Positions 21,937 through 33,890 are shown, counted from the stretch's first letter. The stretch is DNA of 64,000 nt from Trichobilharzia regenti (GCA_944472135.2 OX235265.1:43869459-43933458); one strand, 5' to 3'. Made by a program: numbers and translations. Notes: a model not told the origin generated them from the letters alone.

Positions 21937-22290
21937 TATTATTATTGTTCCCATGGGTTTTGAGTGGAATAATGGGCTTGTGCGGTCCTTTACAACCAGA
22001 CCAGGGGTTGCCCACCCTCATTGTGACAACTCACTCACCGTTTCCTATCTGCGTTCCACTTGAGGGACTTGAGCTCGTTGTCATTCGACGGTCTTCTCAG
22101 TGTGTATCCAATCTATCCTCATTTTATTCGAAATATTTGTTGAGCAATCGGCTCTTGGTTAGTTTGTTCCCGTGGTTTCTTGTAGCTAATTCTTTCTGGC
22201 TGGCCATGTCGCCTTCAGTATGGAGCCAGTCAACGTAGCTATTGATTAAGGTCAGCAGTAGCCCGTTGCAAGTAGTTTTTGTGACGTAAT
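21937..22290 (-). mobile_element. RTE (SR2-type) 3' end fragment
   Basis: AAT-type tail (TATTATTATTGTTCCCATGG), then sequence similar to 19200-19450 (TCATTCGACGGTCTTCTCAG, CGAAATATTTGTTGAGCAAT), with an internal deletion relative to longer copies. Confidence 0.75.
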
Positions 22291-22294
22291 ATCT

Positions 22295-23138
22295 TGAACA
22301 AAGCTTCATTATTAAATTAATTCCCGTGAACAGACACAATTCTTTTTGGAATACACCTGTCAATTCTCAGGTGCTTTACGGTTGTATTTGGTTAATTAAT
22401 TTCCTATATAGTATATATTTTGTACCTAACAAACTTACTTGTTATTTAAAGTGGCATAACATCCCTCATCACCTTAATTCGAGATCTTATATAACAGGAA
22501 TATAATTTTTGACTGCCTCTAACTGAAGAAACCTGAATTGAACTATGCGGTATCAGGCAGTAAGTTGTGTGGGTTATACTAACCTGACTGCGTTGACTCA
22601 TTTCCTCTATTCACTTCGAAATACTTAGTTTCCCCTTGTTACAGTTGTCTAAAATATTTTTCTTCATATTTTATTTAAGGAATCATTTATTTGCTGATGT
22701 CCACCAAATCATTTGGTTACTTTAGAAACACTTATTAAATGGTTCAAGCATTAAATCGATAAAAAAATAACACTACTAATTAGATTTGTATACTTCTACA
22801 TAAATAATCTAAAATTTATTTACTCAAGTTAATTCAATTTCTTTGCATTTGTAAAAATATTTCATATCTACCAGTCATAAGTGTCTTATTATTTAAACTA
22901 AGTTGAGCAAACAATTAAATTTATCATATAGGCGAACCAACTACTCAATTGTGATGGGACTTTGAACAAATCTGTCCATAGAAAACCATTATGAAATGAC
23001 CAACTAACAAACTTTTAAATTCGGAAACCTGTAAGTCATCATTTCACCTGCTCACTGTATGAGAAAAATCTGAAGAACTGACTACGTATGAGAAGAGTAC
23101 TTGCTATTCACATGGAACTCGCTTGAAAATGGATAAAC
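22295..23138. other. No recognised feature
   Basis: AT-rich; nothing supported. Confidence 0.5.
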
Positions 23139-23139
23139 G

Positions 23140-23690
23140 GAACAGTTTGTGAAGAAGGATATGAAACCAAAGTCAAAAACAGGAGAATGCAGTTCACTAC
23201 ATCTGGATTTCAGTGGAAATTCAGGAGTTGATGCCCGAAAGAGGAGAATCGCCAGTGCTTTAAGGGAAACCCTTTCTAAAGTGTCGCCAAGAGTGAAATT
23301 CTCTTGTTACTTACTGCTTCTTTGTAATTCGTACGATAAATTCTCGAACATGACCACTCCAATATGCTTAGATGGTTCTAGGTGGAGCCTTTCGAGTTGT
23401 GTTGGACAATACTACCGACAATGGCTTCAAAGAGTCACCAGTGCTTCAACCAGAGGAACCATAATTGAATACTATGTCAATATCTGTTACAGAATCACAA
23501 CTGCCTCACTATTCAGCGTCGTACACGAAGTGAATGAAAATCTACTGAAGGCAGTACGTTTCTAAATTCTTTATACTATAAAAAAAACCTACCAATATGC
23601 TTTAAGAAGCTGGAGCTACGTGTTCAGAAGAAACTGGGCCACTCTCTATATTTACCATAGATTTAGTTCGGTATGACACTAAAGTTTTTG
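23140..23690 (+). mobile_element. PLE linker, GIY-YIG relic and C-terminus
   Basis: A 138-codon open segment (23149-23565). Its linker ARKRRIASALRETL corresponds to VLKRRISGCLKTT in the copy at 960-920. A decayed GIY-YIG region follows (TTPICLDGSRW), then RGTIIEYYVNICYRITTAS. After a frameshift comes LELRVQKKLGHSLYLP, the typical PLE end (23610-23660). The catalytic YIG box is lost. Confidence 0.7.
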
Positions 23691-23924
23691 TCTTTTGTTT
23701 TTTGACTCCTTCATTGTTTCTTTTATCTCCAATCATTCAAATTATGACTTCAGTCTCCTTCCACACCCATCCCATTCATACCTGTCTTCATTAAAAATCA
23801 CCTAAAAGGTACCTTTGCACATTTGAGTGGTCGTATGCGACAGCTGATCTTTCGAATTGCTTATAAAGCAGTGGCTAGTTAGAGAATATCACCCCTGGTA
23901 TTACTTCATGGAAGGTGTTTCATT

Positions 23925-24045
23925 TAGCGTACTAGAGATTCTCCTCTTTAGGACATCGGCCTCTAAGTCTCCTCCGAAGTTCAAATTCATCTAAGGTATT
24001 TTCTCTGGCACTGAAAGGGGAAACTCCTTCATTTTGTATTAAGTG
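23925..24045 (-). mobile_element. Short PLE linker fragment
   Basis: On the minus strand EFELRRRLRGRCPKEENL corresponds to the HLNFRGDLVADVLKRR linker between RT and endonuclease in the first PLE copy. Opposite in orientation to the fragment at 23140. Confidence 0.6.
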
Positions 24046-24720
24046 GAACCAAATGTTTGGAGGCAGTCGGTCACAGGAAGCCTTGAACATAAGTTTCGTG
24101 CTGGTTGACACTCGACAGTCAGCAAGTCGTATCTGCAATCGTAAAGGAACTCATGTCACTTCAGAGACTCAAACGCACATCACCACCCAGTGCTGCAGTT
24201 AGAGACGTGGCCACTGAGCTATTCAGACTCGCACCTGACTGTACTGGATTCTTTGATTTGACACGAGTAACTAGTATGATGTGTCCAGTCCTTTGTTTGG
24301 TGCCGACTGAATTGCATCAGTCTGGTTTGTAGTATGGTCATCATTTCAGGTTACTCGCCATCCAGATGCACATTGGTTTGATGATATTAGATGGTTGGAA
24401 ACAATCAGCCTCAATAGCCAGAATAGCTCAGTGTCACCTCTCTGACTGCAGCACTAGGTGGCGCAGATTCGACTCTCACAAGGGACATGAGTTCCTTCAA
24501 GCTTGCAGATACGCCATGCTGACTGGTGAGTGCCAACTAGCACGAAACCTAGCTGCAAGGCTACCTGTGACTGATCGCCTCCGACCATTTTATATCATCA
24601 AATCAATGTGCACCGTGATAGCGAGCTACTTAGAATGGTGGCCACATTGCAAACCTGACTGACAGAATTCAGTCGGCACCCAACAAAGGACCGGACACAT
24701 CACACTAATTACTAGTGTCT
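24045..24720. repeat. Inverted satellite-like repeat, unit about 340 bp
   Basis: 24045-24235 and the reverse complement of 24416-24590 match (GGTCACAGGAAGCC, AAAGGAACTCATGTCACTTC, CCAGTGCTGCAGTTAGAGAC). 24255-24415 and the reverse complement of 24580-24720 also match (GATGTGTCCAGTCCTTTGTT, GGTGCCGACTGAATT). The two halves follow each other in direct order within each arm, so a tandem unit has been inverted on itself. The 98-codon frame at 24366-24662 is inside it and is probably chance. Confidence 0.65.
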
Positions 24721-24721
24721 A

Positions 24722-25262
24722 TTCTAAATGAAATTAGTTGTGAAATTTATGCTGATTTTGATTACTGAAGGTATGTATCTGGCTTAATTCAGTAAAAGTG
24801 AATTGAATATCTTGAATTACCAGTCATTTTATTTTAAGACTGTATAAGAATATTCTGTTTTTCTTTGCGTAGTGGAAGCTGACGGGAATAAAGTAAATAC
24901 TTAATTTAATCACACAGAAATACTATCTTAATTTCTTTTAGATAATACTGTCTCTATTGAATGAACCGAAAATTTATTTCCTCGTATCATAATACTAAGT
25001 TGGTTTTCCGCATAGTATCTGAAACATATATATATATATATCAGCTGAACAGTAAGCCCTTCTATAGTGAGAAAATTTTAAGGTTGAACACACTACTTTA
25101 CTTGATGCAAAAAAAACAACAACAGGAAATGGAACCTTCAATTATTATACTATTTTTGACTAATAATAATACTGAACGCCTATCACATAATAATAAAGCG
25201 TATTTTATGAATGCAAAATCAATTAACATTCTTATAATTACTTTAAAGATGGGAAAAACATC
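24722..25262. other. No recognised feature
   Basis: AT-rich; TA run near 25027-25042. The 101-codon frame at 24961-25266 is low-complexity and shows no domain. Confidence 0.5.
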
Positions 25263-25264
25263 AT

Positions 25265-25600
25265 AAGTATGCTCGGTTTGCTTTCATTTAAATCCTGTAA
25301 CCAGCCAGCAGTATTTAGTGAGCCAAAAAATCTGGTAATTACTGAAAAGTCGCTTCACCATTGTTTGGATCCCCTTACCAGTGCGCACGCAGGATCTCCA
25401 GGCAGTATGGAAAAGACCTCAGTGGTCAGCCACTAGCCATTGGTAACGTGTTCGTCTCCCTGCAAACAAATACTAGACGAAATGTTTCAACGAACTCCTC
25501 AATTCAAGTACTAGGCACCAGTTACCAAATAACACTAAACAGTAAAACTCTTCATCCAGTATTGATAATGAATAGGTGCAGAATACAACAAGTTCTACGG
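25265..25600 (-). mobile_element. Very degenerate hammerhead-SINE
   Basis: Partial match in family order: AAATCCTGTAACCAGCCAGC, a lost ribozyme zone near 25350, CCAGTGCGCACGCAGGATCT, and a tRNA-like trace near 25420-25500. Confidence 0.35.
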
Positions 25601-25604
25601 AACC

Positions 25605-27060
25605 CGTTTCCAGAAGTTAATAACAGAAAGAAGTCTGCATAACTGCATATATATATCATATGTTGCTACTATGCTTTGCGTTAAGACTTTCATTTATCCC
25701 AAAATGAATATCATGTTATATATGACCTCAGATCTCTAGCAGGTATCAAACAATGGATAGACAAAACCATTTTTCGAATTAGCAATAATATATCGCCAGT
25801 GATTCTGATCGGAGCAACCTTCGCGCCTAAATCCAGCGTACTTCCAAACTGTAGCTACCCAAGTGAACTATCTCAATAATTATCTTGATCAACCAATCAG
25901 ATGAGCTCATAGTGAGTACTCAGATTTATAGATGGAGTACACGAGTTACGTTGAAGGTTTCCTCAAGATGTAGTATTTCAGAACTGTTTGGATAATAGGG
26001 TCATTGGAAGGGATATAACATGCAAATGTGGAGTAGCATTATATTAACAGAGATAAGCAGTGGCTATTGGCAAGTATATGTAAAGGTTACCAGACTGTCT
26101 TAGCAGAAAATCTGTTCAATTAGGAGTGGGCTGTTTAGAGCATTGAATGGACAGCAAGATATGTAGTTATCTTCATGAATGTATATACAGAAATTGGTTT
26201 GGCCAATTAGTAAGGACTCTAATAAAGAATTAGGAGGTTCTGTTTGAAACATTTACAGGAACGTAACCCTGTATAAATATTTTTTTAACATAACAAAGGA
26301 TTTCTATAAACTTTTTTTCTTAAATTAAGTTTTTACTCATCTAACTAACTGATGAAGATTTACCAAGGTCACTATCACCATCATTCGCTTAAGCCATCAT
26401 AGTTTGGAGTTACCAAAAACTGTCCGCTCTCTCCCATTAAGGCCAAAAAGACAATTTTCATAAGAAACCAGTCAAACAGTAATATTAAGAGACCAAAATC
26501 TTCTGAAGAGAATGTAACACTTTTGCTATCATCAGTTGGTCAAACTGAGCGATACAAACTTTTCTTGTTCACATAAGTCGATTAATCAGACTGAGGAAAG
26601 TGTTTAACTTCAACGATACAAACGTGTCTTATGTCAAAACAAATCTCGTCAAGTCATGACAACGGAGGGACCTCAAATAAAGCAAGCCATCTTTGACAGT
26701 ACCGAAACAAATATCAGTCGTTGAGATTCACTGTTCTCTCGAACACTTTTAAAAACGACAAATAAATTTAAAGGCAGGTAAAACAAACATATATTAAATG
26801 TTCACTGAGAACCAAGTCGCACAATTTTGTCATTTAGCACTGACGCACTGACAAATATGACGTCCAAAGCAAAATTAAAAGATGTACCGATCAAGCCTAG
26901 GCTGAACAAAAGCTTCGCATGAAACCTACTATTTGATCAGCATCCCTTTCGTGGGGATTTTCACCTATGTGAGACAATACCTTTTTATTAAATTTATAAT
27001 CAGAAAAATTCAGAATATATAACTTCAGTTGCGAACGGTATAACTCACCCCTAATAAATA
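25605..27060. other. No recognised feature
   Basis: Mostly AT-rich single-copy-looking sequence. No coding region or repeat I can name. Confidence 0.5.
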
Positions 27061-27061
27061 A

Positions 27062-27470
27062 AAACCTATAAACCAATGCTTGAATATCGATGAGATACTC
27101 ACAAGCGACTTTCCCTATTCAGGTAGGTAGTTGCCTGGGGTTCCAGTGAGAAGTCGTGAACAGTAGGATGCAGCAGGTCCGGTGTGAGGACAAATACTCG
27201 CCAAAGACATAGGCTAGGGGTCACGCTATGTGGTGAATTGGCAGAAGTTAGAATTCATGGGCCGGCCATTGGATCGGGTCCCAGTGGCTTAATAGTCTAC
27301 GAGATCACTGGACTTGTAACCAGAAGGTCCCGGGTTCGAACCCTGGCAGTGGGTTCGTACTGCTGAAGAGTCCCAAACTAGGACGGAGGAAACAACTGTC
27401 CAGTACTCCTTGGTGAGTTTCCCAATAGCTCTCCAACCAATACCAACTCATGATGAAATCCTGTAATCTT
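27062..27470 (+). mobile_element. Hammerhead-SINE, full-length copy
   Basis: All parts are present: 5' segment (GATGAGATACTCACAAGCGA, TATTCAGGTAGGTAGTTGCC), GTGTGAGGACAAATACTCGC, tRNA-like middle (CAGTGGCTTAATAGTCTACG, B box GGGTTCGAACCCTGG at 27331), ribozyme 27357-27406 and 3' end (AACTCATGATGAAATCCTG). Its first bases (CTATAAACCAATGCTTGAAT) equal the last bases of other copies, suggesting a head-to-tail unit of about 0.4 kb. Confidence 0.85.
27357..27406 (+). ncRNA. Hammerhead ribozyme motif, intact core but 4-nt insertion
   Basis: Stem I GTACTG (27357-27362) pairs perfectly with CAGTAC (27401-27406). Core CTGAAGA (27363-27369) fits CUGANGA. Stem II GTCC (27370-27373) pairs with GGAC (27381-27384). 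Four extra bases GGAG (27385-27388) precede GAAA (27389-27392), and the cleavage-type site GTC ends at 27400. Stem III is about four pairs without a loop, so a dimer would be needed. The insertion probably weakens or kills activity. Confidence 0.65.
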
Positions 27471-27471
27471 A

Positions 27472-28440
27472 ATTTCCGTTTGAAATCCCTTCATTGAAAC
27501 CTCTTCTACGTAATAAACCACACAGAAATTCATTAGATTAGTAAGGTAGTAGGGTATAAAGACTAGGTATTCATTTAAATATACCAGGTAGTACTGTAAA
27601 AAGTAACAATAAGTAGGACCCCTGTGCTCAGAACTCTCTACTGGCTGACCTTGATATTAATTAATCATTGAAAGTCTATTGATTTATGCATCACTCAGTG
27701 AAAGTACACTACTAAGGTATATTCGACTTTGTACTTTATGTAATGAGTGAATACAAAAAGTGCATGTTATTTTTTAACATACAAAACACTCAACAGGTGT
27801 AATCAGGTTAAGCTGAGATGAAGATAATAAACTCGAGTGAAATCTTCTACATTCAGAGAGTAACCACACAAGGCTTCAATTCAGAGCTTTGAAGTTTTAA
27901 TACAGGTGATTTTAATATAGGTAACCTGCTTAAAACTTGGGCTAGCACAAACTTCCATCTCTCTATTGTATATATTTCCTCTCATTCGATTTGTTTTAAT
28001 CAATTCAGATATGACCTCTAATGGTGTTAACTACTCTTGTATGTACCGTAAATTTTTACAAGCTCCCGATTCAAACTTGAGGAAAGGCCTGATTGTGGTT
28101 GGCAATGTGTTACCATACATGAGACAGCTGTTCTTCAGTTAAGTTCTTGGGTATCTAACTGTGCTTTTGAACATCTTACAATTGGCTTTCAACTAGATTT
28201 CGTAGATTTCTTGAAGGGGACAAAGCAGATATATCATAATGGAATGGTTTGAGCTTCAGATCAGAGACCATAGTGTCAAAGGAAACATTGTCAATTGATA
28301 TTTTACTTGAAGATATTGTACGAGGGGAAAATATCATGCAACAAATTCCTCTGAAGATTCCGTATATTTTATAAATACTGTCCAGAATGAAGATGTTATT
28401 ATTAAATAACTTTTTTACGGGGTTGGATAGCTAGTCACAC
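27472..28440. other. No recognised feature
   Basis: AT-rich; nothing supported. Confidence 0.5.
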
Positions 28441-28465
28441 GTTCAACATTCTGTAAGTACCGACT

Positions 28466-28744
28466 TTATACCAGCAAAGCAAGGTCTGGGAGTACATGGG
28501 CAGTTAATACCACTGGCGTGGCTGGTGAACATTCTACCACTAAACAGTCTGGAACAATAAATGTTTGGAAATCTACAGGATATGATATCTCATGGCCACA
28601 AACTAGGTGATTATCAAAACAATCACTTTTAGATGTCATAGAGAAGATTTGTAGCCCAGGTGGTTGTGTTCTCTGAACTGGATAGTTTATTTGTGAAGCT
28701 TTCATTGCCCTACCAGACAGCATCTTCAGCGCATACTTCAACAT
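28466..28744 (-). pseudogene. PLE N-terminal segment
   Basis: 92 open codons similar at the start to the N-terminal region of the PLE at 38964-39185 (ALxMLxxxxMKAS, then LQIFSM versus LHIFSV). The rest is diverged and no catalytic motif is present. A strong ORF by length, but clearly a remnant. Confidence 0.5.
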
Positions 28745-29451
28745 AAATTGAGCCTTAAGATTTCTCCATGAGTTTATTAGTCACCTCTCCTGGTGGTCTT
28801 GAACGTGATTGGTTGTTTTTATGTGTTTTCACACCACCTAGGCTACTTATATTGGTACTGATTGTCTCTTTGACTTGAACTTTGACCCTTTGTGTGTGAG
28901 GTTGCCTTCTTATTAGTTGGTAAATTTTATCTATCTCGATGTGTCTATTGATTGATGATTCACTGGATTACAAGACTTCTAAAAATTCTCTAACATTCTT
29001 CTTGTTTCCTCTGTCTAATATTTTAGCGTTGTCCCAGTCGAATTGATGTCTGTGGTTGTCTGTATGCAGCGAGGCGATATGAGGGAGTGGATGTCATGTC
29101 TTTTGGCGGCTAGCTTATGTTCGTGGTTACGAAGACGAAGGGGGCGTCCACTTTGGCTAATGTAGTGTTTTTTGCAATTGTTACAATTTATTTTCTAGAT
29201 GATGTTGGTTTTATCTTCTTTCGCTGTTGAATCTTTTGGTTGACATAGAATTGAGTGAAGTGACTTGGTTGGTTTGTGTACGACGTCAATTCCTAAAGGT
29301 TTGAAGAGTCTTGTATTGATTTCTGAAATAACCTTTATATATGATTTTCCTTGGGGGCTTTCGGTTTGATAAGTTGGCTTGGGGGTATATGTCTTCTGAT
29401 GAAATTCCGTGGATATCCATTATTTGGAAGACATCCATGAGATATCTTTCT

Positions 29452-29682
29452 TCAATTTTCCTCAAGATGGGAGTGGGGCAATGAGTCCTGACTGGCCCTC
29501 TTGAATAGTGTTTGTATGCAATTCCTTATGTGTGTTACTGGATTGTTGCTGTTGTAATTGAGTATTTGGTCCGTGTGAGTTGATTTTCTATAAATTTGAG
29601 TTTTTAATTCCCCTGTGATTGTTCGCTTGACTAAGACATCCAAAAATGGGATTTGATTCTCTTTCACTTTTAATAAAAACAA
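29452..29682 (-). pseudogene. PLE RT C-terminal segment
   Basis: 76 codons with the IPFLDVLVKR motif and YRKSTHTDQILNYNSNNP, the conserved end of the PLE reverse transcriptase, compare IFRKKAHSNKYLDFKPSHP at 44480-44530. Ends before the linker to GIY-YIG. Confidence 0.75.
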
Positions 29683-29984
29683 ATTGTTTTTATATTTTCT
29701 ACCCCAGTATCACTTGTCAGTTTTTAACAAATAGTTTAGCTGTCGGAGGTTCATATTGTTTTCTGGAAAGTCTCAAAATTATTTACAGGCACTATATGAA
29801 ACAGCTGAAAATTTCTTCATCTCAATGAGTCGCAGTATGTAAATGGTGATCTGCAGTACATTTATATTCAATTATTTAAAACACTGGAATCGTTGTGGAA
29901 AATAATTTTCCAGTACTGGTCTGTGAAGATTTTACAGTTTTCAACATTGGCCATGCATTGACTTCAATCAGAGAATAATTAATA

Positions 29985-30245
29985 ACAAATAAGGAGTTCT
30001 GGACGGTTGTTTCCCCTTTTCTTGAGACTCTTCACATTATGCACTCACAACTCCCACCAGCAGGGATCGAAATCGAGACCTTTAGTTTACAGGACAAGCC
30101 CACTAACCGTTCAGCCACTAGGACAAAATCTAATGTCACATCACTTCTAAATTCTGACAAATCACTCAACACAAGGGACCATCAAGCAAAGTAATCGCCA
30201 AGTATTTGTCCTCACACCCAACTTGCTGGTAGTTTTCAGTTATTC
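29985..30245 (-). mobile_element. Degenerate hammerhead-SINE
   Basis: Minus orientation: GGAGTTCTGGACGGTTG, CTTGAGACTCTTCACATTAT, CACCAGCAGGGATCGAAATC (B-box side), AACCGTTCAGCCACTAGGAC, and TATTTGTCCTCACACCCAAC. Ribozyme core lost. Confidence 0.65.
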
Positions 30246-30529
30246 TTTAACCTGAATTAATTCGCGATCACCCTTCAAAAGAAGTCTATCAACAAGTCTA
30301 AATAGAATACCCAAAATAAAACGGTAAATGTAGTACATGTGATGAAACTAATGTCACACAAGAAGGAACAATAAATTATTTTATTCCCATTGCCTACAAA
30401 GTGAGCTGAAACAGGGCTTTGAATAGATCTTGTTTACCCCTTGCTTAACCATGCAGAATGATGTTTAAAAAATGTGATGATGAGCCTACCTAACCACACA
30501 CCGAATGCAACTAGCCACACACACAAGCA

Positions 30530-31260
30530 ATAAAACTGATGGTATGTCTATAGATTCACCGTTAGGTCCAATCCTAACTAATTTTTTCTCGGTAAGTTAC
30601 AGAATGGACCACTGAAAGGAGTAATTAATGAATCAGTACACTCATCTTTTGAGTTTCGCATCTTTGAAATATAAACCCAAATAAGTAAGACTCTTTTTAC
30701 ATAGAGTTAAGATAAGCTCATCAAATGAATCTCCAAATTAGAAGCTCAAGATTACCTAAGAGTTACTTAGCTAAAATGGTTATCCACATAAGTTCATTGA
30801 TAAAAATATGAATTTGTCACTAAGGCAAATCAGTATGATAACAGCTTATTTTCATAAGAAATCAGTTTTGTGATGATAGCATCAATGAAATAATAGCATA
30901 GCGCCTGAAGAATACAGTTAAAGGAGGTGTCTCCTCACAACCACACCGACTTTACACTCGAGAAATAAGTACAAACTGCTTAATTTCTCCCTTGCTATGC
31001 ATATACACCAGTCTGACTACTCTTGTTGGACTAGTTACATTGGACGTACAAACAGATAGGTTAATCATCGCATTTCCTAACAAAATCCTACATGTCTAAG
31101 CCCTGTTTTAGCACACCTTGTAGATAATGATCTGACGCTTATGTTAAGCAAACCTTTAAAGTTATTTTTCGCATCCTGACTAATAAAAGAATCTCACTAG
31201 ATGCAATTTTCTCCATCTTACTGAATTTCTTTGTCCATAATGTCAAAACCCCCTGATAAT
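30530..31260 (+). mobile_element. Decayed PLE: RT motif B to GIY-YIG
   Basis: Plus-strand frames show DGMSIDSPLGPILTNFF (RT motif B, 30536-30588), NGYPHKFIDKNM (post-RT, near 30780), and CWTSYIGRTNR (GIY-YIG YIG box, near 31030) followed by AHLVDNDLT. Frames change repeatedly and stops are many. Confidence 0.65.
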
Positions 31261-31261
31261 T

Positions 31262-32250
31262 GGAAGACGGAAAAAGATTAAACATATATGTATGTGGATA
31301 AACATTAACATAATTCAGGAAATTAGTTTAAATTCCTTCTCACACTCAGAAAATATCACTATTTCATTTTGCCGCTTCATATTCATTGTTGTCGCTATTA
31401 TTATCATTATTATTATTAACAGATAACCTTCAAAGTGTTCGGAAATTGATTTTTCACTATATATATATATATATAAGCACAACGATACATTATTACTCCC
31501 AGTGGACTTTTTTATATGCTTTGTCCATGCGGATTTCTCAGAAAAAGGTTAGAAAAGAAGTTGAAATGTACAACTATGCATGTATGAGTTAATGTAACGC
31601 ATAAATACGATATATACCTCATTGCAAGTATAAAGTAATAAATTAAATTAAAAGTAGACATCAGGTGAAGTGTAAATATTTCTGTATGAATGCACTCGTA
31701 GTATATAATTAAGAAAAACAAACTGCTTAATTCTCTTTAGAAAGAAACGATTATTATCACTATTTCTATTATATAAATATATATGCATATATGTCTCAGT
31801 ATAGGGTTTTATGCTAAGATTTAGGAAGTTAGCTAGTATAAAAGTATACATTATCGATTGTATAACCCATGGCAATGTGAATTTTCAGCTTTTTCAAATC
31901 TTTGCCTAACTGGTCAATGATTTAAACATACTTTGCCCCTATTATATCTTGTAGACCACCGAAATAATAAAAATAAAACAATCACCTAATGGTCAACTAT
32001 AGGTGTATTTATAAGTGATTACGCATGTTGAGCCTTTAAAAATGTAGGTCTTTGTCAGAAATGAGCTTTATGATAAAATGTAAGATTAGAGAATAGAATC
32101 ATTCATGTTCTTCACCAGTTATGAAAGTTAATGAGACGAATCCATATAGTAATATTAACGCGGAAAACTCTGTGCTTTAGTTCATAAATAAATCTCTTCA
32201 ATAAGGTATATTGACGAATTCAATTTGTTCATGAACTAATATCAGTTAAA
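31262..32250. other. No recognised feature
   Basis: AT-rich with TA runs (31459-31474, 31772-31792). Confidence 0.5.
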
Positions 32251-32254
32251 GAAC

Positions 32255-32450
32255 TGTCTAAAACTAAGGAGTATTGCACGGCTGTTTAATACTGGTTTAA
32301 GACTCTTCAGTGGTACGCACCCACGATTGCGACGAGGACAGAACTAAGCGGCTTCAGGTTTACCATTCAGCCACTGGGATGACATTCAGTGATTCATGAA
32401 TTCTGACCTCCTTCATTTTGCGAATTTAACGCAACCGTCAGCAGCTGTTA
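32255..32450 (-). mobile_element. Degenerate hammerhead-SINE, minus half of an inverted pair
   Basis: GGAGTATTGCACGGCTG, AAGACTCTTCAGTGGTACGC (ribozyme remnant), then CCATTCAGCCACTGGGATGA. Confidence 0.6.
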
Positions 32451-32639
32451 TCCACTGAAAACTAATCTGATCCTCGCCAGTGACTGATTACAAGACGAAG
32501 TTGCATTCAGTCCTAAGTGAGTCGTCATTAACTTCAGAGACCACGCCATCAGATATGAGGACTAATACCCTCTGATGACATTGGCTGGTGGTTAGCATTT
32601 ACAGGCAACTGGATTCTATTGTAGTATCTGGAATGCTCA

Positions 32640-32800
32640 ACGAGCTCGCAATGTAATCAGTAAGTTTTGATATCCATCTCTAGTGGGATCGTGCGTGTAC
32701 ACTATTGAGGACTCTCACATTCGGACGAAATAGATGTCTCGTACTACTTCGTTTTCAATGGTTCTCTATCTAGTATCAACGTGTAATCATACTTGAAACA
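32640..32800 (+). mobile_element. Degenerate hammerhead-SINE 3' half, plus
   Basis: GAGGACTCTCACATTCGGAC followed by GAAAT, then TCTCGTACTAC and TTCAATGGTTCTCTATC. The core is decayed. Faces 32255-32450 with 3' ends outward. Confidence 0.55.
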
Positions 32801-32999
32801 TCTTTAGAATGGTGTCTAAAATTAAGATATTGGAAGGTGAAATAAAAGACAAAATTAACATTATAAACCATAATGTTACTTTTGTCACTTTCACAGCAGT
32901 ACTTTTTTAATTTATAAATAGGGACACTAAAGACATTTCTTTGTCTTTATCAATGAAACTACCAGTAAAGCTTTTAATTCCTATCAAGACAAATTTTTA

Positions 33000-33480
33000 A
33001 AGAATGAATACTGAACAAAGAATACTCTTTTCGACAACATCATCAGGGTGTACAGTTATATTTGCATTATAGTGAATGAATGAATTAGTGTTATGAACGC
33101 TGTTTAAATAACATCAAATCAATAATATCAATAGATTACAGTTCAATAGTATCAACATAAAATAAGCTGAATGTCAGAAAAATTAGGAAAGATAGATAAT
33201 ATTACAAATTCATGACTTTATAGTCTCTACTGAAGGCTGAACAGGGCAGTAGTAGCGGCTGGACTTGTTTCGTTTGCATACAGAACACTGATTGTTTGAG
33301 GCGAATTCGAATAGCCTCTGGTCTTTCAAGCATGCGGTGCTCCGATGGTTTTGCAATTTATTAGGCACTGGGAAGTTGATAGAGAAGGATTCTTCAACTC
33401 TGGCTTTGTAATGGGTTTGCACCAGATGGTCCAATATCGAACTGTTAATGAATTTCACTACACCTTCACCTAGCCATAGT
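33000..33480 (-). mobile_element. PLE C-terminus and 3' end
   Basis: 82 open codons (33458-33210) align by pattern with PLE C-termini: HLVQTHYKARVEESFSINF, then CSVCKRNKSSRYY where LCVQKK is usual. On the minus strand the 3' end reads CCTGATGATGTTGTCGAAAA then GAGTATTC (33049-33020). This is the family's conserved terminus and a possible decayed hammerhead. Confidence 0.65.
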
Positions 33481-33669
33481 GGGAGATGTTCTCGAGCAGG
33501 AAAAACTAGAAGTGACTACCTGCCTCATCCTTGCGTTAAAATGTTTCCTTTTTCCCCCTCCACTGATTACCCCAAGTGATTACGTAATAAGTTTGAAAAT
33601 CATCTGATAATCGTAGTAAATGCTTGTGTATTGTTTAATCAAATGTCCATTAACTGTAGATCGCACTAA

Positions 33670-33890
33670 GATCGCGAGCTGGTAGAAGTTAGAATTCATG
33701 AGCTGGCCATTGATTCAGGTTCCAGTGGCTGAATTTTCTACGAGATTGCCTTGTAACCACTGGTAGGCGAGTTCTGCCGTGGGGTAACAGACTAGAACGA
33801 AACAGCCGTCCAGTACTTCCTGAACAGTTAGTTGCGGTGGCTGTCTAAATAATATCAATCCCTACAAACTAACTCCTAATGACCCAATAC
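33670..33890 (+). mobile_element. Hammerhead-SINE, internally deleted
   Basis: TAGAAGTTAGAATTCATGAG, CCAGTGGCTGAATTTTCTAC, then AGACTAGAACGAAACAGCCG (stem II 3' strand plus GAAA) and CCAGTACTTCC. The 5' ribozyme strand is deleted. Confidence 0.65.

Larger units (their letters stand above)
28445..29690 (-). mobile_element. PLE fragment(s): RT end, GIY-YIG, then an N-terminal segment
   Basis: From 29690 on the minus strand: IPFLDVLVKRTITGELKTQI (end of RT), then NCKKHYISQSGRPLRLRNHE (GIY-YIG, near 29190-29130), and HDIHSLISPRC-type text in decayed frame, ending near 28785. Directly after it, 28744-28466 gives MLKYALKMLSGRAMKASQ. This resembles EPALNMLFKKSMKAS, which lies upstream of the RT in the copy at 38.2-39.2 kb. 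C-terminal and N-terminal parts are therefore adjacent, as in a PLE tandem. Stops show decay. Confidence 0.7.

Noticed and set aside
24366..24662. 98-codon frame as a gene
   Set aside because: Lies inside the inverted satellite-like repeat; no domain and no start context.
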